Shown here: piece after piece, positions 1 to 16,982 of the stretch | Layout of the letters: each line of letters begins with the position of its first letter | Numbering within the stretch: the first letter of the stretch is position 1 | DNA from: Rhodocollybia butyracea | Lineage: Eukaryota > Basidiomycota > Agaricomycetes > Agaricales > Omphalotaceae | Direction: 5' to 3' | Length of the DNA: 64,000 nt | Assembly: GCA_015501585.1 (NCBI GenBank) | Contig: JADNRY010000006.1 | Location: 558,001 to 622,000, forward strand | Notes under the pieces: model-generated | What the model was told of the DNA's origin: nothing | The model's database searches: none | What the model saw: only the letters and a program-made list of their open reading frames with translations | Position numbers and translations under genes: made by a program

Positions 1-691
1 AAGGTATGGCTCACAGTTAGTTTATGGTACATATTATGCTTACACAATGTTAGCTGGAGGAACAGCTCACCGCATATCTGAACGGACCATACAAAGATTC
101 CACCAACATCCGACAATCTTGCTCACAAGCTCGGGATGCAACTGCTATGCTTGGACGTGTGCTACAGGACTCTCACCGCTCAGATCGTATATGTATTGCT
201 CAGTCTGGTAACCCAGTTCCTCATCGTGTGACTTCGGGCTTTCAATCTAATGCTCCAAATCCAAGGTAAGCTTTTAACTTATGCTACTTGGCGTAAGCAC
301 TAAAACCACTACTAGCTCAACTCCAGGACCTTCATCACACATTCAACAATTGGCAGCCACAAATGACATTCCGATTAGTGCAGCGCATGCAACAACTACA
401 CTCAGTGTTAAACGCACTGCTGATGCAACTCTCACGTCAACAGTGGCTAAAAAAACTCGGAAAACTCGAACTTGCCCTCGCTGCAATAGAGAAGGTTGTA
501 AAGGGAGTCAGAACTGGGTGACATGCCAGTTTAGCTGTCAAGATTGTGGAAAGAAGAGAGTTATTGAATGTGCAGGGAGGTCATCAAAGTTTCCAAACAA
601 ACCGCGTTGCATTCCTGCTGATGCCTTGACTGATCTCTCGTCCAAAGCTAAAGCTACATTAAACTCACTGTGTAACCAGATTATCTTCTAG
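1..691 (+). CDS. 3' end of a Cys-rich protein, possibly transposon-encoded (partial)
   Basis: Two exons are visible, <1-265 and 316-691, joined by an intron that ends ..CTACTAG; the frame is open to the left edge, so the gene starts outside the window. The C-terminal third is a compact Cys-rich module: CPRCNREGCKG, then CQFSCQDCG, then a final Cys after ..KFPNKPRC, preceded by a basic KKTRKTRT stretch. This spacing suggests zinc binding. Comparable Cys-rich tails occur at the ends of predicted mobile-element proteins in mushroom genomes, but no catalytic domain lies inside the window, so the transposon link is only a guess. The part upstream is Ser/Thr/Gln-rich and probably disordered. Confidence 0.4.
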
Positions 692-1268
692 TTTAGTACT
701 TAGCTTGTATACTTTCTAATGTATCTATATTCAACGAACTACTATGTGATGAGATGCAACTAATATCTTATCTATCTTATCTATTGATTGATAACAAGCA
801 TAATTTTCTGCTTTTGGGTTCGCTATCTAGATGAGCAATGTAATATTCACGAGATTTCCCGAAACTTACGGCAAAAAATATTCGAAAAAGGAAAATCCCA
901 GGATTTTCTGGTTGTATTCAGCTCGGTAACGTAGACACAATTCAAATGCCATAAAAACACCGGGATCTCCTTGCGAGAGCTTTGAAGGCAACACAGCGTG
1001 ATTTGAGCTGAGACAGATAACAGATAATCTCTTTCTTTTTCCTTTTCTTTCTTCTCCTCTTTCCTTTTTTGGTTTTTATTTTATTTCTGATTTCTGGCCC
1101 ACAACATCGCTATCCAGCCAGAAAACTGAGTTGGGGGACCGGGACCCGCCGCTTGTCCCTCTCATTCCAATAATTTTGATGCATGAATAAATATGCTGTG
1201 ATCGGGCGGGTTGCGGCCCGAACAACTGCATCCACGGTTCAAGTCACCAGGACTTTACTTCGACTCCC
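692..1268. other. Intergenic region, no gene seen
   Basis: This stretch is AT-rich with a pyrimidine-rich tract around 1030-1090 (CTTTTTCCTTTTCTTTC), which suits the promoter and 5' leader of the L2HGDH gene that begins at 1269. No supported ORF. Confidence 0.5.
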
Positions 1269-2803
1269 ATGAAGATTAGAGGGCTAATAGCTGCTCTGAA
1301 CAGTAACAACAAGTTTCCATACAAGGTGACCTTTCCGGCGTTGTGCTTATGCAGCTGAACAGAAACTCTTCAGACCCCAGAGCTTGTTGTAGACCATCTA
1401 GTTATTGGGGCTGGTAAGGAAACGAGATTGAACTCTGCCCTACATCCAATATCAATGAATTTTAGGTGTCGTGGGACTTGCAATTGCTCAAAAATTATGT
1501 GAAAAATTTCCTACCAAGTCTACATATGTGGTGGAACGGCATGGTCGTGCTGGAGAAGAGACAAGGTGAGTTATCGGGATTGAAAACATCGATGTTTATT
1601 TATTTCTATGTTTATACAGCTCTAGGAACTCTGAGGTTATCCACGCAGGTACTTGCGCTCAATTCTGAACGCGTCTTCGAGGAGAACCTGAAAACTTGAT
1701 TCTCAGGTATCTACTACCCCTCCGATTCTCTCAAAACTCGATTATGCATCCGCGGTCGTGACCTCCTGTACCAGCGATGTAAATCCTTTGATATTCCCCA
1801 TCGCAAGACTGGAAAGCTTGTTGTTGCGATGGCTGATCAACGTCCGTACATTGAGCATCTCCACCACAAGTTCCAGCTCCAGCGCGAGAACCAAGATGCC
1901 GACTCGTTCCCTGCCGGTGCTGTACCTACAATGCTAATATCCGGGGACGAAGCTCGCGCTATGGAACCAAACTTGTCGCCAGAGATCGCAGCCGCCCTAT
2001 GGAGTCCAGAGACCGGTATTGTGGATTCTCATTCGTTTATGGCGAGTTTGGTGAGGGAAATCTCGGAATCTGAAGCGGGTGATTTAGCTTTTGCAACACG
2101 TGTAGTACGAGTAGACCCCTCAAAAGAGGAACCAGGATGGGTGGTTCAAACTGCTACTGGCAAGAGCGAAAGTAGTGATGCTATCCTTGCTCGTACTGTA
2201 TTCAACGCCTCGGGGCTTTCCAGCCCCTTCATTCTCAACTCCTTACTTCCACCCCCACAACAGATCCCGATGTTTTACGCGCGGGGTTCCTACGCCTCGT
2301 ATAACGGTCCCGGGATTTCGGGAATATCACGCCTCATCTATCCTTGCCCCGAAACAGGCCCCAATGCCCATGCCTTCGCTTCATTGGGAACACATCTTAC
2401 TCTCGATATGAATGGGAAGGTCAGATTTGGACCAGATCTAGAATTTCTATCGCCGCCAGAGTCTGACGACATGGACTTCTGGACTAGGCATTTGGTCCCC
2501 AACGACTCTAAACTACAGGAGATGCATCTCGCAGTGACAAAGTACCTACCAAACGTCACATTAGAAGGAATGCAGCCAGATTATGTCGGAATTAGACCCA
2601 AGCTGGTGGGCCCAGGTGGAAGCTTCCATGATTTCGTTTTCCGGACAGACTTTCCTTCTCAATTCGGAGGGTTGGAAGGCGATAGTCCAATGATCAGTCT
2701 TTTGGGGTTCGAGTCTCCTGGTTTAACATCTAGTTTGGCGATTGCGGAATATGCTGTTGACAATGTACTAGAGAATGGAGGCAGGCAACAGAGAAGAAGT
2801 TGA
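1269..2803 (+). CDS. L2HGDH: L-2-hydroxyglutarate dehydrogenase (FAD-dependent, mitochondrial)
   Basis: Five exons (1269-1325, 1374-1413, 1466-1565, 1620-1648, 1707-2803) give 440 aa in unbroken frame. The enzyme oxidises L-2-hydroxyglutarate to 2-oxoglutarate, repairing a by-product of malate dehydrogenase. The N-terminus is basic and could be a mitochondrial presequence. It is followed by the FAD dinucleotide-binding motif HLVIGAGVVGLAIA and, a little later, the family signature ETSSRNSEVIHAGIYYP and LCIRGRDLLYQRC, spread over four short exons. The C-terminal part has the expected GIRPKL and LLGFESPGLTSSLAI blocks. The ATG at 1269 was chosen because it precedes a 48-bp intron that leads in frame into the FAD motif. 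Length matches the family (about 420-460 aa). Confidence 0.93.
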
Positions 2804-2889
2804 AGAAGTTGGAAAGAACTTTGAGTAACGAGTCTGGAATTATCCTATACATATAGATCGTAGGATTGGATAATTACATTTCTACTAAA

Positions 2890-3514
2890 CTAAGCTCCTC
2901 GAGAGATAGTTTTCGGTTCCCATGCGTTTATCTTTGGTGCAGCTGTATTGTAGGTCTTGAAGGCGCCACGGGTTCCAGTCAAGTTCTCTACCCAGGGCTG
3001 AAGATATTATTCATATGAGGTATGGTCACAAAAAGACTAGCCAAAACACACCGTTTGCCAAGGAGGTGTCATGTTCTTGATTACAGAGTCATTGGTCGGA
3101 GGGTCTTTACGGATATGAGAGATCCACGAGTGCCATTCAGGAGGGACTTGAGAGGCATGGTATTCGTGCTATTGGCTGTTCAGTAAATAGTACGGCGGGT
3201 TTGTAATATAAACAGACTTGAGCGAAATCAACCCATCGCTGACGACCTATGAAACAGCTGAGTTGGGAAGATTTAAGAGAGAAACTCGATAGAACGCACC
3301 TGGGACCTCTTCTTCTGCATTCATGTTCTCGTAATAACGGTTTCCGAATCTTGACGAAGGATTGAATAACGCCTCAGAAAATTTTGTTGCCGACTCACTG
3401 GTCCTTGCCAACCAAAACACCAGATTTAGCATCTCCAATATACTGCATTTGTCTCCACCATTCCCGAAGTCCCACTCGGCGCATGTTGCGTATTGTTCGA
3501 TGTAGAGAAACCAT
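2890..3514 (-). CDS. NDUFA12: NADH dehydrogenase complex I subunit NDUFA12 (B17.2)
   Basis: The spliced product is 139 aa from exons 3514-3399, 3349-3300, 3246-3218, 3168-3052 and 2997-2890, all in frame. It carries the B17.2 family hallmarks: LREWWRQMQYIGDAKSG, GKDQFGNRYYEN, VPGRQRWVDFAQ, SQVPPEWHSWISHI, and the C-terminal ENLTGTRGAFKTY..PKINAWEP. This accessory subunit sits in the matrix arm of respiratory complex I. The N-terminus (MVSLHRTIRNMRRVG) is short and basic. The gene is divergent from RVB1, with only 53 bp between the start codons. Individual exons are very short, so single-ORF prediction misses most of this gene. Confidence 0.93.
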
Positions 3515-3567
3515 GATGGTCAAGAGCAAGTAATTTGGGCGCTAAATTCTTCTTTCCATTTGCAGCC
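3515..3567. promoter_or_regulatory. Very short shared upstream region of NDUFA12 and RVB1
   Basis: Only 53 bp separate the two divergent start codons, so the promoters must overlap each other or the opposing gene's 5' end. No TATA box is evident. Confidence 0.55.
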
Positions 3568-5239
<1,672 letters not shown>

Positions 5240-5366
5240 TGTTGTTGATGTACATTGTACCTTTAAATCTTTGCTGTTTATATCGGCGAGTATGGTACCA
5301 ATATAGTGTGTTAATAATGCACCTAAGGCGAGACACACATATCAGCGCCTTTATTCTACCACCGCC

Positions 5367-6020
5367 ATGACCTCTGAGTCAACATCGGAAGAGATGATCT
5401 CCCTTATAACCCCAGACACGACGATAAAGTAGGCGTGTATCTATTTTACTTGATCCAAATACCATCGAAACCTGATCAGACTACTTTACTTTTGTTATCC
5501 GGTTGTCAAACTCGCTTTGCGTTCAAAGAGTCAGCTCAACACTAGATAAATCCGTTGGTAAAAAGAACCTCGTGGACGGGAGTCCGGAAACTTGTTGGAC
5601 GAGTCAACAGGTAAGTTTACTTGTTCATTCCAATCATGTACTGCTCGATTGCATTTTATACAGGGTTTACCTCAAACAATCACACTCTCCTTCCCAACTT
5701 CTGTGATCCCACAATCTCTTTTGATGACGTTCCAAGGCGGGTTTGTAGGCCGGACGTGTGCGGTTCACGTTCGATTAGCCAAGCTAGAGCAGGAGAAGGA
5801 GAAGGAAAGAACAAGAACAGAATGGACACTCCTCACCTATGTCTATCCAGAAGACGTTAATCGGCGACAAATTTTCACTTTACCTACGTTACATACCACG
5901 TCGACGGATACCACGGACATTGCAGAGAGAGTGAGCGCGATCAGACTCACGTTTGAGACTAGCTCAGATTTCTTTGGAAGAGTGACGGTTTATGATCTCA
6001 AACTGGAGGGATATCGATGA
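5367..6020 (+). CDS. NR2C2AP: NR2C2AP-like galactose-binding-domain protein
   Basis: Exons 5367-5428, 5529-5610 and 5664-6020 give 166 aa. The product aligns by eye with animal nuclear receptor 2C2-associated protein: VSSTLDKSVGKKNLVDG, then ETCWTSQQGLPQTITLSFP, then MTFQGGFVGRTC, then YPEDVN and the terminal SSDFFGRVTVYDLKLEG. The fold is a single galactose-binding-like (F5/8 type C-like) beta sandwich. Fungi lack the mammalian nuclear receptor partner, so the cellular role here is unknown. The first intron was placed by frame and by homology: its acceptor (..TTCAAAG) precedes KVSSTLD. Its 5' end lies 127 bp past the RVB1 stop codon. Confidence 0.82.
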
Positions 6021-6059
6021 TAACGATAGCAGAGAGTTTATAATGATAATATCTAGATA

Positions 6060-9633
<3,574 letters not shown>

Positions 9634-11258
9634 GCATATCCACGTGAATGAGTCTGACTCGTATCAGCTCAGACTCCTCAGAGTCGTCGTAGAGTCCAAA
9701 GCCTCAAAACGTAACTTGTTCAATACAAAAGTTAAGCAACATAATTCAACATAATTCTGGGAAGAGTACTACATAGCTCAATGCTGGCTCGCAAATTTGC
9801 CCTCATTCAGCTCGCCTCCGTCCCATAAATTCGTATTGCCCACAACACCCTGTCATAGACTATTCTTATCAGCCAGCTATATTTCTCATGTTCTTATTTA
9901 AATAAGTTTCCCCAAATTACTGTCGTTTCTTTCTGACTGCAGATATCCACATTGTGAATTCCCGTAGGGAGACTCAAAAAATTAGTGACGTTGAGATAGT
10001 ACAATAAAGGTCCCTCTCAATTTCACAAACCATGAGGCCAAATTCTGACTTACCATCCTAATAGCGATTGGTTCAAACTCGGCATAGCATCGGATGCGGA
10101 GAGTTTGAGCCGTTTCTTTATATCTGGGTATGATAGCAAGGAAAGGGTGTAGTTTCCGTGAAGATGAGCGTTTGAGAGTTACAAATATATTAAATTGGAC
10201 TGTGGTTCCGCAATGGACGCGACAGTGTTCCCTTGAGTGAACGATTTTTCTCTACTCTTGTGAATTCTGGCTTGCGAGACTAGCGACGGTGGTGCAAAGC
10301 TTCATAGGTCATTTCGGGTTGAAAGCAGCTATGGATTCAGAAAGTTAAAGTACCACGTAGGAAGGCGAGTTGTTGTTCTGACTTCAAACAATTTCGAGTA
10401 TAAAATGCGGTAGAGGTTGATGTTGTGAAAGAAGAACGTCAGATGACCGTTTTTATTTGGTCATGGCGCGTCCTTCGAAAACTCTCCTTGTTGCTGCCAG
10501 CATAACTATCGGTCTGGTTTGCCTACCCCGCGGAGAAAACTGAGCATCTTTTTTGTATCTTGATGGTGAGTACTTGAGTAGTACTACACTGTAGTACTGA
10601 GCTACCCACTCCTGTGTAGCCTGCTTGTGGTGTAACAACGCATCGGTCTAATGAAAGCAGGTCTTTATTGATGTGTCTCATTTCAGCATGTCTCTACGAT
10701 ATCTTTGCCTTACATACGCCTCTTAACCTTGGACTTGGACTCGCTACGGCCGAACCTGGAACCATAACATTAACTCAGTTTTGGCTTTCTATAAATAAAG
10801 AAATTACATCCGGAACGCATAATGTAGGATTCATCTACATATGTCCCTCGTTAATCATTGGCTTTGCTCGCATTGCTCGCGCATTAGCCAATGCCTGCCA
10901 TGCGCTGCATATTTAATGGGTGACACTACACCTCTAGTCTAGTCGTCTAGTCGCCGTCTCGCTAACGTTACCGCTGTTAACCTCTCTTTCGTACAGGACC
11001 ACAATAAAACTGATGGATAACCCTTCAGGAACGGTATGCGGCGAAAGTATCTTATGACTTGGTTAATGCACCCAAAAGCCAGAGTCTCTGAAGGTCTCTG
11101 ACCGGCACGCCATCCACCGCAAAACTCAAAGTCTACAAACAAAAACGGGATGCAAGACCTGCTTCGATTACATAGGAAATTGCTTGAGCTTTCGTACTTC
11201 TGGTCTACGGCCCCACTTTTAAAGACTAGTTTCTTGTCCCAAAGTTTACATTCCCTCC
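9634..11258. other. Long intergenic region between ALA1 and the DUF6534 gene
   Basis: About 1.6 kb without a supportable gene on either strand; the open frames are short and have no coherent composition or splice partners. It must contain the ALA1 promoter (left) and that of the DUF6534 gene (right). One perfect small inverted repeat (10580-10598) is listed separately. Confidence 0.45.
10580..10598. repeat. Perfect 9-bp inverted repeat with 1-base centre
   Basis: AGTACTACA and TGTAGTACT flank a single C. It lies in non-coding DNA and could be a palindromic protein-binding site or chance. Confidence 0.4.
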
Positions 11259-13522
11259 ATGATGCTCTCCCCTATATACGCGACAGATGAACCCCACGTT
11301 GTCGTGGACAATACGATGGGTGCAGCATTGATCGGTGTTATTGCAAGGTTTTTCGGACTTCAAATCGTACATGGTACCTTCTGACATCTGTGTCGTGTAT
11401 CTAGCGCAAGGAAAGTTGCTCGGGCGAATCTTCAAGTACCTCGGATTAACGTCTACTACGTTTATAGCCTCTATGGAGGTCAGTGTACCCTCTACTCCTT
11501 CGGGCTGTACAACTAATCACCGAGAATAGTTTCCTGCGTTCAGACCTGGTTCTATTTCAGTCGTTATCCCGGGGTCAGTATAATAAAGCTATAATTCGAA
11601 GTGCTCGTATCAATCCATTCCACAGGACCTATGGTATATCAAGTCACTGGTGAGATCTTACTTTTCGTCACTTGTTCAAACATAGAACTCAACCTTCTTA
11701 ATAGGTCGCGATTGTATGGGTCTTCGACAGCATTCATCAGGCTTTGATATCACATACAGGTATACCTCCTGTACTAGAATCAATATGGCAGTTGCTCAAA
11801 GGGCTGCTCAGTGTATTTCTACGTGATCACCAACTTTAGCAATGCCGCAGAACAAGCATATCTGATTTGGTAAATAATTTTGTTTATCACTTGAGGGAAA
11901 ATAAGCGCATTCTATTTTTCAGGAGCATATTGGTGAGCCATCGTTCGTTCGCTTTTTTTTCGAAACTTTGGACTGATTTGACCTCTATGAAGCTTGAAGT
12001 TCTGTTCAATGTAAGTTTTGGCTTGCTCGCCACCTATCGCATGCTTGTATTGACATTTCCTCAAGGGCTTGATTGGATTCCTAGTCCAAAGGTATTTGAA
12101 CTCTTTCCTGTGCTGTTCGGGAAAGTCTCAGGCTTGACTCAGTTTCCTGACTATGCGTGTTTGGAAACGTATGTATTCGAGTGCCCCTTGAGCTGCTTGT
12201 CCCTGATCATTCTTCCTATATCTAGTGAGCAATCAGAACATCCCCCTCACAATCGTTATTGTAAGTGACGATGTACTGGAATTTGGAAGGGGAGCTGATA
12301 ATTTACTTCAGATTCTGTTTGTCCTAGCGGAATTTGGTGAGTATCTATCCTTCTCGGAGGTCTGGCCTTATGCACTCCTTGCTGTCTACTAGGATGTTCC
12401 GTTGGTAAGTACGAATCAAGTCATGGATTACCGATAGTTATTCACGCTGTTGAACTGATAGCATTTACAATTTCCTCGTAAGTAACCCACCCTACACTTC
12501 ATTTATAGCTATTCCCGAGGGTTTGTAGCTTGAAGCTCGTCACCTGGCAGGAACTCGCGAAGCTCAAGGCATGCTCCGACTTTTTCGTTGAAAGTTGAAA
12601 ACACGCTTAATCTTATCATGTAGGGACTTTCTATGGCAGTTAATGTCCTCGGCGCCTTATCAGACGTGGTGATTGCAGCAGGTCTATTTTACTTCCTTCA
12701 TCGCTCTAGGACAGGGTTCAAAAAGTGAGTTGCATCGAATCGACCTCTACTTTGACCGGGTCATAGTTGTGCTGACGTTCAATAAGGTCGGACACCATGA
12801 TAAGCAAACTGGTACATATCCCAACGTTGAGGACAAGTTATCTTCCTGATATGAAACAACTGCAGATCGCGTTCTCAGTATCCACTGGACTTCTGACCAG
12901 CGTCTGCGCCGTAGCCTCGTTGCTCTCGGTGCGTCGCCTTTTTTCTCTCTCGTTTATCAGAGCGTTCTTTTCCGCCTTTTTCGGACATCGGAACCGGTTC
13001 AACTAAATCTCTTTTAGATTATAATCTGGGGAAAAACCTTGATATATGTCGCCTTCTACTTCAGTTTGGGAAGATGTTCGTGGCTTCCTTCTATTCACGA
13101 TCCGTAGCGACTGATTGGAATAGTGTATTCGAACTCATTGCTGGCCACGCTCAACGCTCGTAAGAGTATAAGGTACCCTGCTTTCGATTTTGGGTGAGGC
13201 ATGCGTGGCTAACGGCCTGGTCTAAAAGAGGAATAAATGATGATGAACCAGGCGCCGACGTTTCATTCTCCTTGCAAACATTTTCTAACAGGCTCGGACT
13301 CCGATCGACAAGGAGGAACATGACGATGGCACCCAATGTGAGTAGACTACATCAACGAGTACAGGAAGGCTGACATAAATCCGATGACTCAAGCAAACTA
13401 ACATTTCCATTAAAATTGACACTACCCAGGAGCTTGTGCGGGACAAGGTGGCGCAGGAAATGGATTTCGAGGTACGCATGGTGTCTCTGTCTGTTCCTCA
13501 GCTTCTCACTGCTACAAGTTAG
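11259..13522 (+). CDS. DUF6534-family multi-pass membrane protein, 22 exons
   Basis: The reading was rebuilt from 22 exons: 11259-11347, 11468-11478, 11530-11573, 11626-11649, 11705-11759, 11812-11869, 11923-11932, 11993-12010, 12066-12091, 12143-12168, 12226-12260, 12312-12336, 12393-12404, 12462-12477, 12529-12568, 12624-12724, 12787-12811, 12866-12928, 13018-13075, 13124-13172, 13229-13337, 13394-13522. They keep one frame and give 340 aa. Family-like features are DNTMGAALIG, CVQTWFYFSRYPGDLWYIK, VWVFDSIHQALISH, LEVLFN, FLTMRVWKLS, the conserved FYFLHRSRTGFKKSD and NSLLATLNARKS. About seven hydrophobic segments are visible. DUF6534 proteins are common in agaricomycetes and have no known function. 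Several exons are 10-18 nt. The intron at 12569 starts with GC. The last exon boundary and stop are less certain than the core. Confidence 0.8.
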
Positions 13523-14772
13523 TCTGATATCACTGACGTTGGAATATCGGAGGATACTTTGTCCCCAATATGACGGATAGAACCTGAACTTACAGTGCTT
13601 CCTTTAGCTTGGTACTTGTAGTAGTAGGTACGAACGCTAATACCCTGTGAATGTCTTCTTGGACCAAAATTCGATCTCGTCAAAGCGTGAGATTCTTCGA
13701 TATACATAACTACATACTACTTGTGAAATACATGCACTTCAATCTGACCTACATCCACGTGCGTCACTAGAACTTAATTTTCATCACGGTTAACTCACAA
13801 CAGCACTGGAAGACTGGAGCTGAGCGAAGCTGCGACTCCAAGCTACTCCAGGAACCAGATTTATTCCAGAATCATATTGGACGCTGGACTTGACCTAGAA
13901 GAGCAAGAAATGAGATCGTTGCTACGACGCTCAGTTCGGAGCGCGCGTTTCTAAACCATCGCTCCAAGGGCGCCTCGAGGTCAGCCTCATGTATTTCTGC
14001 AAATCAAGTTCCCTTCTCGGTCTTCACTTCTCCTTTGGACTTGCAATGAACATATAGTCAAACCAGGCGCGTACACGTTGCGAATTACGCTGGTTTACGG
14101 ACCAGGGTACCTAAGCGCCACCTGGCGCACAAGGTCTTGGATCGCACTGCGGGCCCGCCAGACATACATCCTTCTGGCTATCCTAGTTACTGCTAGCTGG
14201 CCCTGGTTGGCTGACTGGTTTGGCTTGGCTTTCAATGTTGGACTTAGCTTGTCTCCTCGGTTGCACAATTTGGCGTTTGTATAATGGCTGATGTGGAAGA
14301 AAACGGGGTTCCTAATTGGATTAGGTTGTACACGATGCAGCTGGATGAACCTGTCCCGCTGGACTAGAAGCCGTTCTGGTCCAGAAAGAGGAAACCGATA
14401 TTCCTTTTTTTCCTGTATATCAAGGGATCTCGGACACGCGACTACGAAGATAACGAAGCTTATCTGGGCATCAGAGAACCTCATTATTCTACTTAACGAT
14501 TATTACGCGTCTCTGTCGGCAATCGAGGATACTTCCCCATCTACAAGGTGTCATCAGTACATCAAGGTTCATTTTTTCGATTGGTTTGGGCTAGAGTTGA
14601 GACTTTGCAAGAACTCCGACCTCGGATCGGTCTCTATGCTTGTTTAATACCAGTCAACTTTCTTTTCCCGTAGGAAAAAACTATTCCTATAAAGTCAGGC
14701 TTTCAGTGGTCAGATCATCGATTCTCTCTTTGGTAGCCTCCCTTCACCCTCCCTTTCCTTTCGGTGTCCGTT
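13523..14772. other. Intergenic region upstream of the P450
   Basis: About 1.25 kb with only short, incoherent open frames. A pyrimidine-rich stretch just before 14773 (CTCCCTTCACCCTCCC..) suits a P450 5' leader. Confidence 0.45.
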
Positions 14773-16982
14773 ATGGGTCTCATATTTTTGGATATATGTT
14801 TCGCTGTCGTTGGGCTCTTCATCCTTCGACGTATATTTAGTCCGAAACCTTCACAGCTCCCACCAGGTCCAAAAGGTCTACCAATTATCGGTAATGTCCT
14901 CGATATGCCGACTGAGAAAGATTGGGAGATATTCGCTCAGTGGGGCGATGAATTTGGTAAGCTCCTCGACAGGCTTGCCTTGTTGGCTCTAACATGCTTC
15001 TTTCACAGGCGATATTTGTTCGGTAACAGGTTAGTGTATTCCTGTGCCGTATTCTTTTTCTTAAGCTTATTTCTTTCTGCGCTAGTCCTTGGACAACCAC
15101 TCATTATTCTCAATTCTGCAAAAGTCGCTGTGGATCTACTAGACAAACGTTCCTCGATCTACTCTGACAGACCCGTGCTTCAGATGGGTGGCGAACTCGT
15201 TGGCTGGAAGAATACTCTTGTACTTCTTCCCTACGGAGATCGATTTAAGCGATTCCGAAGGCTGTTCCATAATCTTATTGGATCACAGGCGACGATGCGA
15301 CAGTACTTCCCCGCCGAAGAGCTCGAAACGAAGAAGTTTCTCCGGAGAGTGCTTGCCGAACCACAGGAGCTGCAAGCACACGTGAGGAAGTAGGTTAACT
15401 TGGCTGCTGAATAGTCTTTTGAACGAAGGGCGCTGACTTGCAGATAACCAATCAGGACTGTCGGTGCTGTCGTTCTCCGCATCTCGCACGGTTACGAAGT
15501 ACAGGAACACATGGACCCGCTCGTAGGACTAGCCAACGCCGCCACCGAACAATTTTCACTCGCGACATCGACTGGGCAATTCTTAGTTGACTGCATTCCT
15601 GCTCGTAAGTTTATTTTATCCTTATACTCCTCCTACCTCTGGATGAGTTTCCCTTAACTGATCAATGTCCCTCGTAGTTAAGCATATTCCCGACTGGATG
15701 CCTGGAGCAGATTTCAAGAGAAAAGCCAAACTATGGGCCGCCACTCTCGTTGAACTGGTCGAACGACCTCATAATTTTGTCAAGCAGCAAATTGTAAGTC
15801 TGAGTTGGATCCCATCGTTTTCACGCCACGATATCCGATTGACTACTTAATGTCCTTGGTTTCATACCCGCAGATTGCTGGAACGGCGAACATCTCCTTC
15901 ACCAGCTCCATGCTTGAAAGCAAACAACTCACCGAGGAGGAAGAATTTGATCTGAAATGGTCCGCGGCTTCTTTATACAGCGGTCAGTTGGTTTGAGTTC
16001 TCCTTTAGTCAAATTTGACAATATATTTTTTGAATCTTGAAGGCGCCTCGGACACTTCTGTTAGCAGCATATACTCGTTTTTTCTGGCTATGACGCTCTA
16101 CCCTGATGTCGCTCGCAAAGCTCAAGCTGAAATTGATGCAGTCGTTGGGAACGATAGGCTTCCGACATTTGCAGATCGTGAACATCTTCCCTATGTGGAT
16201 GCGCTTGTAAAGGAGGTGTTCAGATGGCATGTTGTTACGCCTTTGGGTGAGCATATTCTATCGTTGACGAGGGATGGTAACTAATTACTTGTATGTTTAG
16301 CGGTCCCACACCGAGCGGTACAAGATGACTTTTACGCTGGTTACCATATTCCTAAAGGCTCTTTGTTAATTCCCAACCTTTGGTAAGCCACATATATTCG
16401 TTTCTATATCTAGCTTCTACTCACTGTTCTCTCTTTCGTTAGGAAACTTACTCACGATCCACGCGTATACCACAGCCCTATGGAGTTCAAGCCTGAGCGA
16501 TTCCTTGCTGATGCTCTGGCAACGGAGGGGTTAGGAAGACAGGTAGAACCCCATCCTCGAGAGTCTGCCTTTGGTTTCGGGAGGCGGTAAGCTTTTCACC
16601 ACTTATCAGTGATAGACTATATAATTAACAAGTCGTGTTCGATTACTAGCATTTGCCCAGGTCAGTTACCGCCACGTCTACATGTCTCTTTTAACCTTTG
16701 ACTTTTGCGACAGGAATGCACCTTGCCGACGCCTCTGTCTTCATTTCTTGTGCAATGTCTCTTGCCGTATTCGATATCAGCAAGTGTGTCGAGAATGGAG
16801 TGACTGTTGAACCGGTGAATGACCGAACGAGTGGAACCATTAGGTGTATATTGTCTTTATTTATCTTGATGGAAATTGCTAATGTCGTTTTCCAAAGTCA
16901 CCCGAAGCCTTTCAAGTGCAGCATCAAACCCCGTTCGCCAAAGGCAATCACGTTAATCCAGTCCTCTGACGAGCATCTGTGA
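14773..16982 (+). CDS. Cytochrome P450 monooxygenase, class E group I type
   Basis: Twelve exons (14773-14956, 15009-15029, 15086-15389, 15456-15604, 15678-15793, 15874-15982, 16043-16246, 16301-16382, 16443-16586, 16650-16660, 16714-16843, 16898-16982) give 512 aa. An N-terminal membrane anchor ([16 protein letters not shown]) is followed by the Pro-rich hinge [13 protein letters not shown]. Catalytic motifs are all present: I-helix GASDTSV, ExxR as KEVFRW, the FKPERF block and the heme loop FGFGRRICPGMH. The heme-ligand Cys lies in an exon of only 11 nt. Such enzymes sit in the ER membrane and take electrons from NADPH-P450 reductase. The substrate cannot be predicted; the neighbours do not form an obvious biosynthetic cluster. 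Confidence 0.93.

Noticed and set aside
10668..10916. Hydrophobic 82-codon + strand ORF
   Set aside because: No splice partners, no homology signature; probably chance in AT-rich intergenic DNA.
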